Assembly: GCA_019670725.1 (NCBI GenBank)
Contig: AP024629.1
Location: 620,001 to 684,000 of the forward strand
Origin: Alphaproteobacteria bacterium SO-S41
GTDB lineage: Bacteria > Pseudomonadota > Alphaproteobacteria > Micropepsales > Micropepsaceae
Reading direction: 5' to 3'
DNA: 64,000 nucleotides
Each line of letters starts with the position of its first letter. The stretch's first letter is position 1. A model generated the notes under the pieces. It was not told where the DNA came from and searched no databases. It saw nothing but the letters and a program-made list of their open reading frames with translations. This document shows positions 35,111 to 47,492 of this stretch, in pieces. Position numbers and translations under genes: made by a program.

Positions 35111-36037
35111 TCAAGATGCCGGCGAAACCGAAAGCGCGCTCACCGGCACGAGCTGGATGCCGCGGGCTTCAAGGCCCGCGCTCCAGGCGACGAGCCGCCC
35201 GACGCTGACCGGATAGGCATTGGCGAGCCCGACGGCGCGGCCTTTGCTGCGGGCGAGCGCCTCCAGCTGTTCGAGTGCGGCGTCGATCTCGTCGGGGCCG
35301 GCGGCGGTATCAAGCACCAGATCGGCGGCTGCGATCGCGGCGCCGGCGCCGTCCAGACCGCGGGCGCGGGCATGGGTCCAGATGAGGCCATGGGCGGCTT
35401 CGTCGCCGAGCAGCGGCGCCATCATCGCCTTGTTGTCGAGCGCGGGGCTGCCCGGCGCGAAGACGAGGCCGGCATAGCCAGTGGCGCGTTCGAGATCCCA
35501 TGTCAGCCGTTCGGCATTCTCCGCGGCGCTGAGCGAGGTCAGCAGCGCCTTGGGCCCGGCATCGTTGTTGGGAAAGCCCAGCGGCTCGACGGGAATGTCG
35601 AGGAAGACTTCATGGCCGCCGGCCCGGGCCGCATCCACCTGCTTCTGCAGATTGCGGCCATAGACGCTGAGCCCGAGCGTGATGTCCGCCGGCAGCTTCT
35701 CGACGGCCGCCGCCGTCAGCGCAGTGGAAACGCCGAGGCCACGCAGGACGATGGCGATGCGGGGCCGGCCGTCTTCCGGCGGCGCAGTGCGGCGAAACTC
35801 GGTGGGATCGGCGGCATGAGCGGGTTCCACAGGCGCTTCGGCGACGACCGGGGCATGCACGCCCTCGCCTTCGGCGACAATGGCATGGGCGCCGTCATGG
35901 CCGCCGAGCAGGAACGAGGCGGCCGATCCGGCCAGCGCCGCGACGGCGATCGCCCAGGTAATCACCGCCACCCGGCCAACGGAGCGTGTCCGTCGGCGGC
36001 GGGGCGCCAGACCCTTCATGAACGACAGCGTAGCCAT
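35111..36037 (-). CDS. Divergent polysaccharide deacetylase family protein (YibQ-like)
   Basis: 308 aa. One N-terminal transmembrane anchor (about 22-42) after a basic cytoplasmic stretch, then a periplasmic domain: RPRIAIVLRGLGVSTALTAAAVEKLP and LDIPVEPLGFPNNDAGPKALLTS, typical of the divergent polysaccharide deacetylases (DUF610). These lie with envC and ctpA in many proteobacteria and probably work in the envelope. The function is not known. Confidence 0.87.
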   Translation of the reverse strand: MATLSFMKGLAPRRRRTRSVGRVAVITWAIAVAALAGSAASFLLGGHDGAHAIVAEGEGVHAPVVAEAPVEPAHAADPTEFRRTAPPEDGRPRIAIVLRGLGVSTALTAAAVEKLPADITLGLSVYGRNLQKQVDAARAGGHEVFLDIPVEPLGFPNNDAGPKALLTSLSAAENAERLTWDLERATGYAGLVFAPGSPALDNKAMMAPLLGDEAAHGLIWTHARARGLDGAGAAIAAADLVLDTAAGPDEIDAALEQLEALARSKGRAVGLANAYPVSVGRLVAWSAGLEARGIQLVPVSALSVSPAS

Positions 36038-36102
36038 GCGCGGACCATCGCCGCGGCGCGGTTAACGCGAGGTTTACGGAGGTTAACGCGCCTTCGAAGG
36101 CC

Positions 36103-37494
36103 CTATTTCGGGGCGGGCGTCGCGGGCGCGGCGGTCGGCGGGACCGGGCTTTCCGGCGGCACGTCGGAAGCGGCGACCTTCTTCTGCTCGATGCCCAGCG
36201 GCTTCATCCCATTGCGGATGTATTTGAGGGCATATTCGAGCTGGAAGTCGTCGGTCTTGTCACCGTCGGCGGGATAAACGACGCCGCGCGTCTTGGGCTC
36301 CGCCGGAGCTTCCGATGGATCCTCGCCGTCGAGATGGCCCGGCAGGCTCGCCTCGGAGCGGCGGCGCATGTCCAGTTCCTTCTCCTCATCGGAGTTCTTC
36401 GGCTTGGCGTGAACTTCCCAGTCCGGCTCGATGCCGTGCGCCTGGATCGAACGGCCCGACGGCGTAAAGTACTTGGCGGTCGTCAGGCGCAGCGCGCCTT
36501 CGCCCGAGCCGAGCGGGATGATGGTCTGCACCGAGCCCTTGCCGAACGAGAGCGTGCCGATGACGGTGGCGCGGCCCTGGTCCTGCAGCGCGCCGGCGAC
36601 GATCTCGCTGGCCGAGGCCGAGCCGCCATTGACGAGCACGACGACCGGCAGGCCGCTGGTGTCGTCGCCGGCACGCGCGGTGTAGCGCTGGATGTCCTGC
36701 GGATCGCGGCCGCGGGTCGAGACGATTTCGCCGCGCTCGAGGAACGCGTCCGACACCGAGATCGACTGGTCGAGCAGGCCGCCGGGATTGTTACGGAGGT
36801 CGAGCACGTAGCCCTTGAGGGCGCCGCCGGCCTTTTTGTGGATGGCGGCGAAGGCGGCCTCGATGCCCGTCTCGGTCTGTTCGTTGAACGAGGAGATGCG
36901 GATATAGCCGACATCGCCCTTCACTTCGTACTTCACGCTCTCGACCTTGATGAGCGCGCGATTGAGGACGTAGTCCTTGGGCTTGTCGACGCCGGGGCGG
37001 ACGATGGTGATGGTGACGGGCGTGCCGACCGGGCCGCGCATTTTCTCGACCGCATCCGACAGCGTCACGCCGCGGATCTGCATGCCGTCGATATGGGTGA
37101 TGAAATCACCCGCCTGGATGCCGGCGCGCGAGGCGGGCGTGTCGTCGATCGGCGAGATCACTTTGACGAAATCGTTCTCCAGCGTGACTTCGAGGCCGAG
37201 CCCGCCGAATTCGCCGCGGGTCTGGACCTGCATGTCCGTGAAGTCTTTGGCGTCCATGTAGCTCGAATGCGGGTCGAGCGAGGTCAGCATGCCGTTGATG
37301 GCGAATTTGACGAGATCGGCGTCCTCGACCTCGCGGACGTAGTTGGCGCGGACGCGCTCGAACACGTCGCCGAAGAGATTGAGCTGGCGATAGGTTTCCG
37401 AACTCGCCTCGACATGGCCGAAATTCACCAGGAGGGCGGTCGCCGCGACACCGGCGGTGAGGCCCGCAAGGCCAGCCAGGAAGGTGCTCTTCAT
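36103..37494 (-). CDS. ctpA: S41 family C-terminal processing peptidase
   Basis: 463 aa. N-terminal signal/anchor (LAGLTAGVAATALLVNFG), a PDZ domain (about 95-170, GLGLEV ... AGIQAGDFITHIDG) and the S41 catalytic domain with Ser294 (GGSASASEIV) and Lys319 (LSFGKGSVQ), the Ser-Lys dyad. Probably periplasmic, acting on cell-wall or exported proteins. The C-terminus is Pro/Ala-rich. Located downstream of envC, the usual pairing. Confidence 0.95.
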   Translation of the reverse strand: MKSTFLAGLAGLTAGVAATALLVNFGHVEASSETYRQLNLFGDVFERVRANYVREVEDADLVKFAINGMLTSLDPHSSYMDAKDFTDMQVQTRGEFGGLGLEVTLENDFVKVISPIDDTPASRAGIQAGDFITHIDGMQIRGVTLSDAVEKMRGPVGTPVTITIVRPGVDKPKDYVLNRALIKVESVKYEVKGDVGYIRISSFNEQTETGIEAAFAAIHKKAGGALKGYVLDLRNNPGGLLDQSISVSDAFLERGEIVSTRGRDPQDIQRYTARAGDDTSGLPVVVLVNGGSASASEIVAGALQDQGRATVIGTLSFGKGSVQTIIPLGSGEGALRLTTAKYFTPSGRSIQAHGIEPDWEVHAKPKNSDEEKELDMRRRSEASLPGHLDGEDPSEAPAEPKTRGVVYPADGDKTDDFQLEYALKYIRNGMKPLGIEQKKVAASDVPPESPVPPTAAPATPAPK

Positions 37495-37581
37495 TTCAAA
37501 TCGCCCTTGTCCAACACTACAGCCCGCTGATCAGGGCCCTTGCATCGCATGTCGCCGTCCGGATCGCCATCCGGAGGCCTC

Positions 37582-38793
37582 TCAACCATTGGCGTCCAAC
37601 GGGACGAGCCATGGCAGCGGATCGATCGGCGCACCCTTCCGGCGCAGCTCGATATACATCAAGGCTTCGCCCGCGGCTTGTGTTCCGGCCATTGTCCCTA
37701 ACGGTTCGCCGGCCAACACATGCTGCCCGACTGTGGCGTCAAGACGGCCAAACCCGCCGATGACGATAAAGTAGTCCTCGCCGGGAGACAGGATCAATAG
37801 GCGGCCATAGCCCTCGAACGGGCCGGCAAACACGATTTCGCCATCCGCGGGCGCGGTTACTTGGGCCTCGGCCCGGGTCCTGATGGTCAGACCAAGCGCT
37901 GCGGCGCCCTCGATGCCGGGTTCGCCGAAGCGTCCGGCGACGACGCCGGCGGCCGGCCACGGTACATGGCCCTTGGCCGAGGCGAACGAGGTCTTGGTCT
38001 TGCGGCTGGCGACGGTGACGGGGGCGCTGGCGGCGTCGGCGCTGGAGGCGGTGGCGCTTTCGCCTTCCTCCAGCCAGGCCATCAGGTCCGTCATGTCGGC
38101 GGCGCGGGCTTCCAGCGCCGCGATATGGGCGTCGGCCCCCGCAACGCCCTCGGACAGCACCGCAACGGTCTGCTGGCGGCGCTCGATCAGGCCGGCAAGT
38201 TCGGTGCGGCGATGGGCGATCTCGTCATTGCGGGTCTTGGCGGCGTCGCGCTCGGCGGTCAGCGCCATGCGGTTGCGGGCGAGGGCGGTCAGGTCGGCGC
38301 TGAGCTCAGTCGCCTCGGCTTCCAGCTTCTCGGCCACCGCCGCGATGAGCATGGCCCCGCGCGCCGCGGCGACGGCATCGTCCGGCGACACCGCGAGAGC
38401 GGGCGGGGGATCGCGGCGCAGGCGCTGCAAGGCGCCGAGCAGCGGCCCGATTCGCGCGCGCCGCTGTTCCAGCGCGGTGGTCAGTTCGGTGTCGCGCGCG
38501 CTCAGTTCGGCGATGCGGGCTTCGGCGCGGGTGAGGTCGCGTTCCAGCCGCTGGACCTCGGCGGCGATGACGGCCGATTCGGCCTGCAGGTCTTCCAACT
38601 CAGCCGCCAGCTTGGCGCGTTCGGCCTCATCGGCCTCGCGCTGGCCGGACGTCCTCGCGATCTCGTCCTGGATGCGTTGCAGTTCGGCGGGCGTCTTGGC
38701 CTCGGGCGCAGCCTCCTGAGCGCCCGCGAAGCCCGCGAGCGCCGTGGCGATGAGAAGGAGCGCGCTAAGCCGCGCCACGCTGCTGGTCCGCAT
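37582..38793 (-). CDS. EnvC-like murein hydrolase activator
   Basis: 403 aa. Signal peptide, then a long coiled coil (about 35-240, rich in Glu/Arg/Ala) and a C-terminal M23/LytM-type domain (PWPAAGVVAGRFGEPG, PADGEIVFAGPFEGYG). The zinc ligands are degenerate: the usual HRGID is GLTIR here and the final HLxH-type motif reads VIGGF, as in EnvC, which activates amidases instead of cutting peptidoglycan itself. It overlaps the start of gpmI's 3' end by 29 bp (38765-38793). Confidence 0.9.
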   Translation of the reverse strand: MRTSSVARLSALLLIATALAGFAGAQEAAPEAKTPAELQRIQDEIARTSGQREADEAERAKLAAELEDLQAESAVIAAEVQRLERDLTRAEARIAELSARDTELTTALEQRRARIGPLLGALQRLRRDPPPALAVSPDDAVAAARGAMLIAAVAEKLEAEATELSADLTALARNRMALTAERDAAKTRNDEIAHRRTELAGLIERRQQTVAVLSEGVAGADAHIAALEARAADMTDLMAWLEEGESATASSADAASAPVTVASRKTKTSFASAKGHVPWPAAGVVAGRFGEPGIEGAAALGLTIRTRAEAQVTAPADGEIVFAGPFEGYGRLLILSPGEDYFIVIGGFGRLDATVGQHVLAGEPLGTMAGTQAAGEALMYIELRRKGAPIDPLPWLVPLDANG

Positions 38794-40333
38794 CGCCGAG
38801 CAGCGAGCGCCCCGTCATGTCGGCGGGGATGTTGATGCCGATCATCTCCAGGATGGTCGGCGCGAGATCGGCGAGCTTGCCGTCATGCAGCGTCACGGGA
38901 CGCTTCAGCGCCTTGCCGTTGGCGAGGATCAGGGGCACGTCGAGCACGGTATGGGCGGTATGGGGTTCGCCCGTCACGGGATCGGTCATCATCTCGGCAT
39001 TGCCGTGATCGGCGGTGATCAGCAGCACACCGCCGGCCTTCTCGACCGCTGCCAGCAACCGCGCGAGACAGGCATCGACGGCTTCCACCGCCTTCACCGC
39101 TGCGCCGAGGTCGCCGGTATGGCCGACCTGGTCGGCATTGGCGTAGTTGACGACGATGACGTCGAACGTCGCCGCATCGATCGCCGCGACCAGCGCGTCG
39201 GTGACTTCCGGCGCGGACATTTCCGGCTTCAGGTCATACGTGCGGACCTTCGGCGAGGGGATGAGGATGCGCTCTTCCCCGTCGAACACGGTCTCGCGCC
39301 CGCCGTTGAAGAAGAAGGTGACGTGCGCGTATTTCTCGGTTTCCGCGATGCGGAGCTGCTTCATCCCGGCCTGGGCGAGGACTTCGCCGAGCGCATTCGG
39401 CACGTCCTGCTGCGGGAACAGCGAGGGCATCAGCGCCGCGATCTGCTTGGAATATTCCGACATACCCGCCGCCGCCGCGAAGCGGACAATACGGCTGCGC
39501 GTGAAGCCCTCAAAGGCGGGATCGAGCAGGGTCAGCATGATCTCGCGCGCCCGGTCGGCGCGGAAATTGGCCATCACGACGCCGTCGCCGTCGGCCATGC
39601 CGGCATATTCGCCGATGACGGCGGGCTCGACGAACTCGTCGGTGATGTCCTTGGCATAGGCGTCGGTAACGGCGGCTTCCGGCGTCGCGAAACGCGGACC
39701 GGTGGCGACGACCATCGCCTCATAGGCGGGTCCGACCCGATCCCAGCGATTATCGCGGTCCATCGCATAGAAGCGCCCGCTCGCCGTGCCGATGCGGACG
39801 CCGGGCGTGCCGGCGATCAGTGCCTCGAATTCCTTCAAGTAGACGAGCGCACTCTTGGGCGGCACGTCGCGGCCGTCGAAGAAGGGATGGACCCAGACGG
39901 TGAGTCCCGAAGCGGCGGCGATCTTTGCGAGCGCCGCGATATGGTCCTGATGGCTGTGCACGCCGCCGGGTGAGAGCAGGCCGAGAATATGGAGCGCGCC
40001 GCCGGCCGCCTTCGTCTTGGCGATGACGTCGCCGAGAATCGGATTGGTGGAAAGCGTGCCGTCCTCGATGGCGTTGCCGATCCGGTCGAGGTCCTGCACC
40101 AGGATGCGGCCGCCGCCGATATTCATGTGGCCGACTTCCGAATTGCCCATCTGGCCCACGGGCAGGCCGACGGCCGGGCCGCTGGTCTTGAGGAAGCTGA
40201 CGGGGCCCTTCGCCCAGAGGGCGCGATAGGTCGGCAGCTCGGCCTGCGCGATCGCGTTGGCATCGCGGATGTCGCTGTGACCCCAGCCGTCGAGGATGCA
40301 GAGCACGATGGGGCGCGGGCGGGCGGCGTTCAT
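38765..40333 (-). CDS. gpmI: 2,3-bisphosphoglycerate-independent phosphoglycerate mutase
   Basis: 522 aa glycolytic enzyme of the alkaline-phosphatase superfamily. N-terminal ILDGWGHSD with metal-binding Asp, nucleophile Ser65 in QMGNSEVGHM, and the C-terminal ITADHGNAEMMTDP. Intact. The last 29 bp overlap envC in a different frame. Confidence 0.96.
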   Translation of the reverse strand: MNAARPRPIVLCILDGWGHSDIRDANAIAQAELPTYRALWAKGPVSFLKTSGPAVGLPVGQMGNSEVGHMNIGGGRILVQDLDRIGNAIEDGTLSTNPILGDVIAKTKAAGGALHILGLLSPGGVHSHQDHIAALAKIAAASGLTVWVHPFFDGRDVPPKSALVYLKEFEALIAGTPGVRIGTASGRFYAMDRDNRWDRVGPAYEAMVVATGPRFATPEAAVTDAYAKDITDEFVEPAVIGEYAGMADGDGVVMANFRADRAREIMLTLLDPAFEGFTRSRIVRFAAAAGMSEYSKQIAALMPSLFPQQDVPNALGEVLAQAGMKQLRIAETEKYAHVTFFFNGGRETVFDGEERILIPSPKVRTYDLKPEMSAPEVTDALVAAIDAATFDVIVVNYANADQVGHTGDLGAAVKAVEAVDACLARLLAAVEKAGGVLLITADHGNAEMMTDPVTGEPHTAHTVLDVPLILANGKALKRPVTLHDGKLADLAPTILEMIGINIPADMTGRSLLGDADQQRGAA

Positions 40334-40401
40334 GTCAGGTCCGGTACGTCTTGAACTTCAAACATAGGAATGGGGCGGCAGCGTGTCATCGGCCCGTCAC
40401 G

Positions 40402-40848
40402 TCAGACCCGGTGATAGGGATGGTCGTTGAGGATCGTGACCGCCCGGTAAATTTGTTCGGCGGCCATCACCCGCACCAGCATATGCGGCCAGGTCGCCCG
40501 CCCGAAGGCGATGGTCGACTGCGCGGCGGCCTTCACCTCGCCCGGCAGGCCGTCCGCCGCGCCGATGGCGAGTGCGAGGGCCGGCGCAGCGCGGTCGAGA
40601 TGCTTGCGCATCAGGCTCGCGAGCTCCGGGCTGGAGAGATTGTCGCCGCGCTCGTCCAGCGCCAGCAGGACGGCGCCCTTGGGCAGATGGTCCAGCCAGT
40701 TCGCCTTGCGCTCGTCGATCTCGACAAGCGCCGCATCCTTGAGGCCGAGCCGCTTGCCGGCGGCGGCGGCGCGCTTCAGATAATCCTGGGCGTCGCGGGT
40801 TTCAGCGGCGGCGGCGGCTCGACCGCCGGCCAGCAGCAGCAGCTTCAC
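40402..40848 (-). CDS. rlmH: 23S rRNA (pseudouridine1915-N3)-methyltransferase
   Basis: 148 aa from a GTG at 40848 (VKLLLLAGG), which overlaps the rsfS stop (GTGA). RlmH methylates pseudouridine 1915 in helix 69. SAM-site text LAIGAADGLPGEV stands where the family has its glycine-rich knot loop, and the C-terminus ATWPHMLVRVMAAEQIYRAVTILNDHPYHR is the conserved end. A longer frame upstream to 40950 is not family-like. Confidence 0.93.
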   Translation of the reverse strand: MKLLLLAGGRAAAAAETRDAQDYLKRAAAAGKRLGLKDAALVEIDERKANWLDHLPKGAVLLALDERGDNLSSPELASLMRKHLDRAAPALALAIGAADGLPGEVKAAAQSTIAFGRATWPHMLVRVMAAEQIYRAVTILNDHPYHRV

Positions 40849-41165
40849 GCGCTCGCCGCGCGGGCCTCTTGGCCGGCCGACCACATCGATTCCAGGTCGT
40901 AGAACTCGCGCACTTCCGGCCGGAAGAGGTGCACGATCACGTCGCCGCAATCGACGATCGCCCAGTCGCCCGTCTTCTCGCCTTCCATGGTGACGCGGCC
41001 GAACCCGTCCGCCTTCACGCGCTCGGCGAGATGGTCGGCGGTCGAGGCGACATGGCGCGCCGAACGGCCGCTCGCCACGACCATGACGTCGGCATAGGAG
41101 GCGCGGCCTTCCAGTTCGATCGTCACGACGTTCTCGGCCTTGTCGTCGTCGAGCTGCGCCAGCAC
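40845..41165 (-). CDS. rsfS: Ribosome silencing factor
   Basis: 106 aa from GTG 41165. RsfS binds uL14 and blocks subunit joining when nutrients are low. Core text VMVVASGRSARHVASTADHLAE, GDWAIVDCGDVIVHLFRPEVREFYDLESMWS. Compared with family members, this start would cut about nine residues from the first helix: the same frame stays open upstream to 41414 and reads KLYQPLLKA directly before, then a long Lys/Ala/Pro-rich stretch. No ATG exists there, so the real start may be an unusual codon (CTG 41405 follows a GGAG). Confidence 0.9.
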   Translation of the reverse strand: MLAQLDDDKAENVVTIELEGRASYADVMVVASGRSARHVASTADHLAERVKADGFGRVTMEGEKTGDWAIVDCGDVIVHLFRPEVREFYDLESMWSAGQEARAASA

Positions 41166-41441
41166 GGCCTTCAGCAGCGGCTGGTAGAGCTTGGGCGCGC
41201 TGGATTTCGCGGCTTTCGGCGCCTTGGCGACGGGTTTGGCTTTCGCAGCGGGCGCAGCAGCAGCCTTGATGGCGCGCTTCGCCTTGCGTTCGGCGGTCTT
41301 GGTGGGCGCGGCGGCAGCGGTCTTCTTCGCGACGGATGTTTTCGAGGCAGGTTTTTTCGCGACCGGCTTTTTTGCAGCGGGCGTCTTGGGTGTCTTGATA
41401 GGCAGCGGACTCTCAGCTCCAGTAAATTGGCGATCAGCCTA

Positions 41442-42065
41442 TCACACCCCGCCCACCGGCCATAGGCCGCGCGCGCGAATGGCGGTCGAGGACGCCGGAT
41501 CAAGGCGGTCGTCGAGATAGGTCCAGGCCGGCGCATGCATGAAGGGCAGCAGCGCGGCATCGTCGGGATCGATCCGCGAGGCCGCAAAGGCGCGGGCGGC
41601 GGGCGAGGAGAGGGCCTTCAGCGTGTAGCCCGGCCGCGCAACGGCAACGATCGGCATGGTCTGGAAAATCTGCCGCCAGGCGCGCCATTTGTGGATGGTC
41701 GCGAGATTGTCGGCGCCCATGATCCAGACGAAGTTGATCGCCGGGAAGCGCCCGGCGATGGCCTTCAGCGTGTCCGCGGTAAAGCGCGTCCCGAGGCTCG
41801 ATTCCAGCGTGGTGACGTGAATGCGCGGGTGGTTCTCCAGATCGACCGAAGCCTTCAGGCGCTGCTCCAGCGGGGCGAGTTCGCGCTGGTTCTTCAGGGG
41901 ATTGCCCGGCGTCACCAGCCACCACACCGCGTCCAGCTCCAGCCGCCGCAGCGCCACCAGGCTGGCATGGCGGTGCCCTTGATGCGGCGGGTTGAACGAA
42001 CCGCCGAACAGCCCGACGCGCAGCCGCGACGGCGGCGCGATGGCGCGCGAGGCGAGGCGGGTCAT
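41442..42065 (-). CDS. nadD: Nicotinate-nucleotide adenylyltransferase
   Basis: 207 aa. Makes deamido-NAD from nicotinate mononucleotide and ATP. The nucleotidyl-transferase signature GGSFNPPHQGHRH is at the N-terminus and SSTAIRARG near the C-terminus; WIMGADNLATIHKW is also typical. Precedes rsfS by 27 bp (measured to the open frame's end), the usual arrangement. Confidence 0.94.
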   Translation of the reverse strand: MTRLASRAIAPPSRLRVGLFGGSFNPPHQGHRHASLVALRRLELDAVWWLVTPGNPLKNQRELAPLEQRLKASVDLENHPRIHVTTLESSLGTRFTADTLKAIAGRFPAINFVWIMGADNLATIHKWRAWRQIFQTMPIVAVARPGYTLKALSSPAARAFAASRIDPDDAALLPFMHAPAWTYLDDRLDPASSTAIRARGLWPVGGV

Positions 42066-42235
42066 GAGGCGGTGCGCTTTATGCTCGAAATGAAGATTAC
42101 GGGATCATGGGTGAACGAGCTTCAACGAATTGTCAAATTCGCCACACCAGCCAAATCCGGCCTTCCGTCGCTCAAATCCGGCATGACAGCGGCGGCGGCG
42201 AGGTTCATAAGGCGCCCATAAATGGGAGATTCGAG

Positions 42236-42586
42236 ATGAAACTGCGTTACGGTTCGGCCCTTGCGGCCATCATTCTTGCGGCCGGCCTCAGCGCGTGCGG
42301 CGGCGGCTCGTCGGACTTCAAGGCCAAGGCGCTCGCCGAATGCCAGAAGTCTGAAGAAGCGAAGACTCAGGACTGCGCCTGCGCGGTCGACATCATGGAC
42401 AAGGAACTGGACGACAAGACGAAGAAGTTCTTCCTTGTCATGATGGATCCGGAAGTCCAGAAGGATCCGGCCAAGATGGAAGCCGCGATGAAGGATTCGG
42501 GCCTGACGCCTGAAGACATGGCGGCGATGGGCACGAAGATGGGCCCGATCATGGAAAAGATCGAGAAGCAGTGCAAGAAGACCTAA
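42236..42586 (+). CDS. Small lipoprotein, uncharacterised
   Basis: 116 aa from ATG 42236, with GGGAG 9 bases before. A lipobox LSAC sets the lipidated cysteine near residue 21. The mature part is charged, Met/Lys-rich and has cysteines in AECQKSEEAKTQDCACAVDIMD and a C-terminal KQCKK. No family recognised. It is the only plus-strand gene inside this minus-strand run, with its own terminator. Confidence 0.75.
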   Translation: MKLRYGSALAAIILAAGLSACGGGSSDFKAKALAECQKSEEAKTQDCACAVDIMDKELDDKTKKFFLVMMDPEVQKDPAKMEAAMKDSGLTPEDMAAMGTKMGPIMEKIEKQCKKT

Positions 42587-42611
42587 GGGTCTCTAACGCC
42601 TGAAACGTGGA

Positions 42612-42636
42612 GGCCGCCGGGCAACCGGCGGCCTTT
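42612..42636 (+). terminator. Intrinsic terminator of the small lipoprotein gene
   Basis: Perfect 9-bp stem GGCCGCCGG / CCGGCGGCC with GCAA loop (42612-42633), followed by TTTCG. It lies between the lipoprotein stop and the proA 3' end. Confidence 0.82.
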
Positions 42637-42642
42637 CGTCTT

Positions 42643-43923
42643 TTACGGCCTGATCTGGCCGCTGCCGCGCACGATGGTCTTGTAGGCTGTGAGTTCGGCG
42701 GCGCCGACGGGACCGCGCGCATGCAGCTTGCCGGTCGCGATGCCGATCTCCGCGCCGAAGCCGAACTCGCCGCCATCGGCGAACTGGGTGGAGGCGTTCC
42801 ACAGCACGATGGCGCTGTCGACGCGGGCGAGGAAGGCCTCGGCCGCCGCGGCATCCTCGGTGACGATCGCATCGGTGTGTTGCGTGCCATAGCCCGCGAT
42901 ATGCGCGACGGCTTCGTCGAGCCCGGCGACTGCCTTCAGGTTCACGATGGCGTCGAGATATTCGGTGCGCCAGTCGGCCTCGTGTGCCGCTGTGATGCGC
43001 GGATCGAGCGCCTCGGCGCTCTCGTCGCCGCGAATGGCGCAGCCGGCGGCGAGAAGATCGGCCGCGATGGCGTGACCGAGCGTCGTCATCACGGCGCGAT
43101 CGACCAGCACCGTCTCGGTCGAACCGCACACGCCGGTGCGGCGCAGTTTGGCGTTCAGCACGATGGCGCGCGCCTTGGTCGGATCGGCGGCGGCGTGGAT
43201 GTAGGTGTGGTTCAGCCCTTCGAGATGGCCGAGCACGGGCACGCGCGCTTCCGCCTGGACGCGCGCGACCAGGCTCTTGCCGCCGCGCGGGATCATCAGG
43301 TCGAGCGCGCCGTCGAGACCTGCCAGCATCGCGCCGACGGCGGCGCGGTCGGCAGTGGGGACAAGCTGGATCGCGGTGCGCGGCAGACCCGCGGCGGCGA
43401 GGCCGTCAAGCATCGCTTCATGCAGCGCGCGCGACGAGCGCAGGCTTTCCGACCCGCCGCGCAGGATCGCCGCATTGCCGGAGCGCAGGCACAGCGCGCC
43501 CGCATCGGCGGTGACGTTCGGGCGGCTCTCATAGACAATGCCGATCACGCCGATCGGCACGCGCACGCGCTGGAAATGCAGGCCGTTTGGCTGCGTCCAG
43601 TCCTTGATCACCTCGCCCAGCGGATCGGGCAAAGCGGCGACCATCGCGACGCCATCGGCGGTCGCGGCGACGCGCTTCGCATCCAGCATCAACCGGTCGC
43701 GCATCGCGCCGGAGAGGCCGCTCGCGCTGGCCATGTCTTCGGCATTCGCAACCAGGATCGCGGCCGCGTTATCGCGGATCGCTTCTGCCGCCAGTTCGAG
43801 CGCCCGCGTACGCTCCGCCGCCGTCGACTGCGCCAGCACGCGCGCGGCATCCTTCGCGGCAACGCCCATGGCGGCCATCGTGGCGGCGGTATCGCTGACG
43901 ATCATGTGCGCGGTCACTAACAT
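42643..43923 (-). CDS. proA: Gamma-glutamyl phosphate reductase
   Basis: 426 aa NADPH-dependent reductase, second step of proline synthesis. The catalytic cysteine is in GVCGSTETVLV, and the family N-terminal AAKDAARVLAQ and the LRSGNAAILRGGSES loop are present. Start at 43923; an ATG at 43905 is also possible and neither has a strong ribosome site. Separated from proB by an unrelated gene. Confidence 0.95.
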   Translation of the reverse strand: MLVTAHMIVSDTAATMAAMGVAAKDAARVLAQSTAAERTRALELAAEAIRDNAAAILVANAEDMASASGLSGAMRDRLMLDAKRVAATADGVAMVAALPDPLGEVIKDWTQPNGLHFQRVRVPIGVIGIVYESRPNVTADAGALCLRSGNAAILRGGSESLRSSRALHEAMLDGLAAAGLPRTAIQLVPTADRAAVGAMLAGLDGALDLMIPRGGKSLVARVQAEARVPVLGHLEGLNHTYIHAAADPTKARAIVLNAKLRRTGVCGSTETVLVDRAVMTTLGHAIAADLLAAGCAIRGDESAEALDPRITAAHEADWRTEYLDAIVNLKAVAGLDEAVAHIAGYGTQHTDAIVTEDAAAAEAFLARVDSAIVLWNASTQFADGGEFGFGAEIGIATGKLHARGPVGAAELTAYKTIVRGSGQIRP

Positions 43924-43953
43924 GGGTGGGCGTTACTGGTTGTCACTTAGCGA

Positions 43954-44720
43954 TCAACTTCCCTCTCTGAGCACGCGTCGACCTGATCGGTTCGCGATTT
44001 CAATTCCTTGGAAAGTTTCTAGATTGCCGCGATCTATGTAGCTTATTTTGTTATGTGCCGCCCAATCCTTGGCGAGCCTTGCCACTAACTCAGTTAGCTC
44101 GGAGCGATCCGTGCTGTCCCGGTACATTTGTATAATTGGCGGATGAGCGATCATTCCTTTCGCACTTAGAGTGTGTCCCTCGGATACGATCAGTACGACT
44201 TCCGCCCCCCCGCCTACTCCAGTCTCGCGATCTTGATTCATCGTTCTAGCAATGCGCTCGATTATCATCTCTGGGTCGAGAATCTCGACTCCTTCGTTGA
44301 CAAAGATCGTCATTCCAAATGCGCTCAATCCCAACTTAGACTTGGTATCCTCTATCTGCTTTTGAGAGCGCGCGTACGCCGTTGCCACTTGGCGGGTCAC
44401 GACGAAAAACAGTCTCTCGCGGATCTGGTCGGCTAAAGCGGGATCAAGTTTCGACAAAATGGTCTCAGAATCACCGCTGAGACCTACGAGTTTCGGTAAC
44501 TCCGACTCGGGGATCATTTGCCGTAGAACTTCCCCGGCCTTGAACTCCGGATCAGTCTCGATGGCCTTTAGTTCTGTGACAATCTTTCGGTCAAACAAGA
44601 GAAAGTCGGCTCGGGGTTGACTGCCGAACGCCGCTCCAAAATTGGGCGCGTCGAGATCTTCCGCATGCGCTAGCGAATTGATGAAATCTTTCATTCGCTG
44701 GTTGAGGCTTTTGGTGTCGC

Positions 44721-44724
<4 letters not shown>
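43954..44724 (-). CDS. Uncharacterised protein between proB and proA; possible PD-(D/E)XK-type motif
   Basis: 256 aa from ATG 44724, which overlaps the proB stop (ATGA). Not recognised. [18 protein letters not shown] reads D-x(n)-E-x-K, the shape of a PD-(D/E)XK nuclease active site, and a second half has [18 protein letters not shown] and a glycine-rich [15 protein letters not shown]. No signal peptide or membrane segment. The base composition is clearly more AT-rich and the codon use different from proA, proB and obgE around it, so it was probably acquired. The coupled start means it depends on proB expression. The nuclease idea is a motif guess. Confidence 0.7.
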
Positions 44725-47481
<2,757 letters not shown>

Positions 47482-47492
<11 letters not shown>

